From Sulfurimonas sp. (GTDB lineage Bacteria; Campylobacterota; Campylobacteria; Campylobacterales; Sulfurimonadaceae), in the NCBI RefSeq assembly GCF_028694895.1, contig NZ_JAQVKA010000003.1:1-61528 (forward strand): a stretch of 61,528 nt of DNA, in the 5' to 3' direction. Shown piece by piece: positions 59,375 through 61,528 of this stretch. Position numbers and translations under genes: made by a program. Under the pieces are notes generated by a model, which was not told the origin of the DNA, did no database searches, and saw only the letters and a list, made by a program, of their open reading frames with translations. Each line of letters opens with the position of its first letter. Within the stretch, counting starts at the first letter, position 1.

Positions 59375-61033
59375 TTAGTTAAAGGCTCTGTTTAATGCAC
59401 AAAATAGAGCTTTTACAGATGCAGTTGCTATATCGTTATCAGCTCCTACACCAAAGCATGAGAGGGTGTCGCCAGTCTCTATCTCTATATATGCTATCGC
59501 TTTTGCAGAGCTTTTATTTCCAAATGAGTGCTCAAAGTATGAGTTGATGCTAAACTCATTTGTATAGTTTTTCATTAAAGCATCTTTGCAGGCGTCAACT
59601 GGACCGTTACCCTCCCCATCTGCCACAATCTCTTTGTCGTTATATAGGTATGTCAACGTACATTTTGAGATGCCTTTTACACTAGAGACCGTAAAATCAA
59701 TCAATGAAACATGCTCTTTTACGCCAAAATAGTTTTCGTTAAATATCTCAAAAATCTCTTCGCTACTTAACTCTTGACCTTTTTTATCGCTTACATCTTG
59801 AACTAACTTACCCATCTCTGGATGCATTGCTTTTGGAAGTTGATATCCAAAGTTTTTCTCTAGTATGTAAGCTACTCCGCCTTTTCCAGATTGTGAGTTT
59901 ATGCGGATGATACTCTCATAACTTCTTCCTACATCATCAGGATCTATAGGTAGATATGGAACTTCCCAATGAGAGGCTGGGTTTGATTTTCTATGTGCCA
60001 AACCTTTGTTAATAGCATCCTGATGAGAGCCAGAAAACGCCGTATAAACAAGCTCTCCAACATATGGATGGCGAACATGAGTCTCTATCTCTGTACACTC
60101 TTCAACCACAGCTAAAACCTCATTTACATCTGAGAAGTCAAGCTTAGAATCAAGGCCTTGAGTTGTCATGTTGAGTGCTAAAGTTATGATATCAACATTA
60201 CCAGTTCGCTCACCATTACTAAGAAGTGTCCCCTCAACTCTATCGGCTCCTGCCAAAAGAGCTAGTTCAGTAGCGGCGACACTTGTTCCTCTGTCGTTAT
60301 GTGTATGAGTTGAAATTATCACATGCTCTCTATTGTCTAGATGTCTGCTCATCCACTCTATTTGGTCTGCATAGATATTTGGCGTTGCCATCTCAACTGT
60401 TGCTGGAAGATTGATGATAACTTTTCTACTCTCACTAATTCCCCATCTTGCGGTTACTGCATTTGCTATCTCTGCTGCATAGTCAAGCTCAGTTCCCGTG
60501 AAACTCTCAGGAGAGTACTCTAAGTATATCTCGCCATCATGAGAGGCTTCATATTTCTTAACAAGGTCAACTCCCTCAAGGGCTAGAGCAATTATCTCAT
60601 CTCTTGATTTTTGAAAAACAATCTTTCTTTGAGCTACTGAGGTTGAGTTATATAGATGAACAGTCGCTTTTTTTACACCTTTTAATGCTTCAAAAGTTCG
60701 CTCTATCAAATGTTCTCTTGCTTGAACCAAGACCTGAATAGTTACATCATCTGGGATAAGCTTGTCATCAACTAAGCGGCGTAAAAAGTCAAACTCAACT
60801 TTTGAAGCAGATGGAAAACCAACCTCAATCTCTTTAAATCCGATTTTGAGTAAGAGTGCAAATAGTGAAAGTTTTTTGTTCATGTCCATTGGATTGATAA
60901 GCGCTTGATTACCATCACGTAAATCTACGCTACACCATCTTGGAGCTTTTGTTATGCTGTTATTTGGCCATGTTCTATCTGGCAAATCTATTTTTGGATA
61001 GGGACGATACTTCCCTTGTGGAATATTTTTCAT
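59375..61033 (-). CDS. leuA: 2-isopropylmalate synthase, type 2 LeuA
   Basis: A 552-residue enzyme that joins acetyl-CoA and 2-oxoisovalerate, the first step to leucine. The start MKNIPQGKYRPYPKIDLPDR and the opening RWCSVDLRDGNQALI belong to the longer LeuA2 type. Catalytic-region motifs GFKEIEVGFPSAS, HTHNDRGTSVAATE and LLSNGERTGNVD are intact. The C-terminal regulatory domain (about 420-552) likely gives leucine feedback. An extended -10 promoter lies upstream and a terminator downstream, so it is a single-gene unit. Confidence 0.95.
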   Translation of the reverse strand: MKNIPQGKYRPYPKIDLPDRTWPNNSITKAPRWCSVDLRDGNQALINPMDMNKKLSLFALLLKIGFKEIEVGFPSASKVEFDFLRRLVDDKLIPDDVTIQVLVQAREHLIERTFEALKGVKKATVHLYNSTSVAQRKIVFQKSRDEIIALALEGVDLVKKYEASHDGEIYLEYSPESFTGTELDYAAEIANAVTARWGISESRKVIINLPATVEMATPNIYADQIEWMSRHLDNREHVIISTHTHNDRGTSVAATELALLAGADRVEGTLLSNGERTGNVDIITLALNMTTQGLDSKLDFSDVNEVLAVVEECTEIETHVRHPYVGELVYTAFSGSHQDAINKGLAHRKSNPASHWEVPYLPIDPDDVGRSYESIIRINSQSGKGGVAYILEKNFGYQLPKAMHPEMGKLVQDVSDKKGQELSSEEIFEIFNENYFGVKEHVSLIDFTVSSVKGISKCTLTYLYNDKEIVADGEGNGPVDACKDALMKNYTNEFSINSYFEHSFGNKSSAKAIAYIEIETGDTLSCFGVGADNDIATASVKALFCALNRAFN

Positions 61034-61095
61034 AATAAACCTTCATAAAGTAAAATTTCAATAATGCACTCTTATATACAGTTATTGTGATGCGA

Positions 61096-61104
61096 ATTAT
61101 AGCA
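61096..61104 (-). promoter_or_regulatory. Extended -10 promoter for leuA
   Basis: On the minus strand TG-C-TATAAT followed by TCGC, 62 bases before the leuA ATG. A perfect hexamer. No Leu-rich leader peptide is visible in the leader. Confidence 0.6.
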
Positions 61105-61142
61105 AAATTGTGGTTAGTTGATTATTTTAGTAAAGAGTAAAT

Positions 61143-61159
61143 CCCCGCAAAAAGCGAGG
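61143..61159 (-). terminator. Terminator of glnA
   Basis: On the minus strand CCTCGC-TTTTT-GCGGGG then ATTTACTCTTT. A 6-bp GC-rich stem with one T-G pair and a T-rich tail, 19 bases after the glnA stop. Confidence 0.6.
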
Positions 61160-61178
61160 TTTAGGGTTTTAAAAAGAG

Positions 61179-61528
61179 TTAACAGCTATAAGTTGATTTG
61201 AACTCATAAGCAGTTGGGCGACTCTCATCAGGCCATATTTGTCTCTCAAACATGTAGTGCTGATAGTCATCGATGAATACATCTGTAAATACAGGCTTTA
61301 AAAACTCGTTATCTGCGATTAGAGCTTCAGTTGCCTCTCTTAGAGTATGTGGCATTTGAGGGATACCTTTTTGGCGAATCTCATCAAGGCTTAATTCAAA
61401 AAGATCTTCATCCATCGGGCCAACTGGAACAGTTTTATTTTTAATTCCATCAAGACCAGCCATCATAAGAGCTGAGAACGCTAAGTATGTACAAGCAGTA
61501 GAGTCAGGGAATCTAACCTCAATACGAG
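61179..61528 (-). CDS. glnA: Glutamine synthetase, C-terminal fragment
   Basis: The 3' end of a gene that continues beyond the window; the frame is open to the edge ([28 protein letters not shown], given here as [11 protein letters not shown] and [15 protein letters not shown]). The residues match GS type I: RFPD for Mg/ATP-site support, [10 protein letters not shown] and a final [11 protein letters not shown]. The tyrosine that is adenylylated in E. coli GS (NLYDLP region) is Phe here (DLFELSLDE), so adenylylation control is not possible at that site, as reported for Helicobacter. It catalyses ATP-dependent glutamine synthesis from glutamate and ammonia. Confidence 0.93.
   Translation of the reverse strand, partial: RIEVRFPDSTACTYLAFSALMMAGLDGIKNKTVPVGPMDEDLFELSLDEIRQKGIPQMPHTLREATEALIADNEFLKPVFTDVFIDDYQHYMFERQIWPDESRPTAYEFKSTYSC

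Noticed and set aside
1-61528. CRISPR arrays, insertion sequences, prophage or toxin-antitoxin genes
   Set aside because: No regularly spaced direct repeats, transposase-like or phage-like proteins or paired small toxin genes were seen on either strand.
1-61528. tRNA or rRNA genes
   Set aside because: No clover-leaf with the GGTTCGAATCC-type T arm and no rRNA-like sequence was noticed in the few intergenic gaps.

Overview
The window is one contiguous piece of a low-GC chromosome of a Campylobacterota (epsilonproteobacterial) chemolithotroph, most like Sulfurimonas. This assignment is inferred from gene content and order: a Rieske/cytochrome b/diheme cytochrome c petABC operon, CheB without a receiver domain, the aminotransferase-hom-yraN order, the alaS-maf-pbpA order known from Campylobacter, a glutamine synthetase without the adenylylation tyrosine, and an Opr-type porin. 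I see no tRNA, rRNA, CRISPR array, insertion sequence or prophage. Coding density is very high, and the only gene-free stretch over 300 bases is 29467-29840.

Layout. 1-7.7 kb: the end of a UDP-glucose dehydrogenase gene, a SUV3-type helicase, several small proteins, a class D beta-lactamase, an EamA exporter, an arylamine N-acetyltransferase and a PsiE-like membrane protein. 7.8-16.1 kb: glyA, an AraC-MGMT fusion, an SDR, a DUF815 ATPase, a RhlE-like helicase, a CPA2 antiporter and a Na/Pi-type transporter. 16.1-24.3 kb: a signalling block with cheB, cheR, a membrane GGDEF/EAL protein and a chemoreceptor, the last two sharing one NIT-type periplasmic sensor; luxS and three coupled genes sit between them. 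24.4-29.8 kb: Sel1 protein-ribE-recQ on the minus strand, mnmG, and a frameshifted relic. 29.8-35.5 kb: a GT-B-like unknown, petABC, an RDD protein and a major porin.

35.6-43.8 kb: moaA-queE-queD converging on moeA, then rsmE, rpmE, rsmI, rlmB and two envelope proteins. 43.9-48.2 kb: aminotransferase, hom, an SDR, yraN, and a two-gene thioredoxin-like unit. 48.2-58.8 kb: an aldehyde dehydrogenase, then the coupled run alaS-membrane protein-maf-diguanylate cyclase-bioF-like-ABC ATPase-pbpA. 58.8-61.5 kb: a c-type cytochrome, leuA and the 3' end of glnA on the minus strand.

The window is mainly core metabolism, translation and RNA modification, with two c-di-GMP/chemotaxis modules. I found no clear new defence or mobile system. 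The most interesting observations are a probable ATT start codon on the diguanylate cyclase, three genes whose -10 box lies exactly 6 nt before the ATG (candidate leaderless mRNAs), a two-hairpin leader before rpmE, the shared NIT sensor on a chemoreceptor and a c-di-GMP enzyme, stop codons of facing genes placed inside short inverted repeats, and a one-base-frameshifted gene relic after mnmG.
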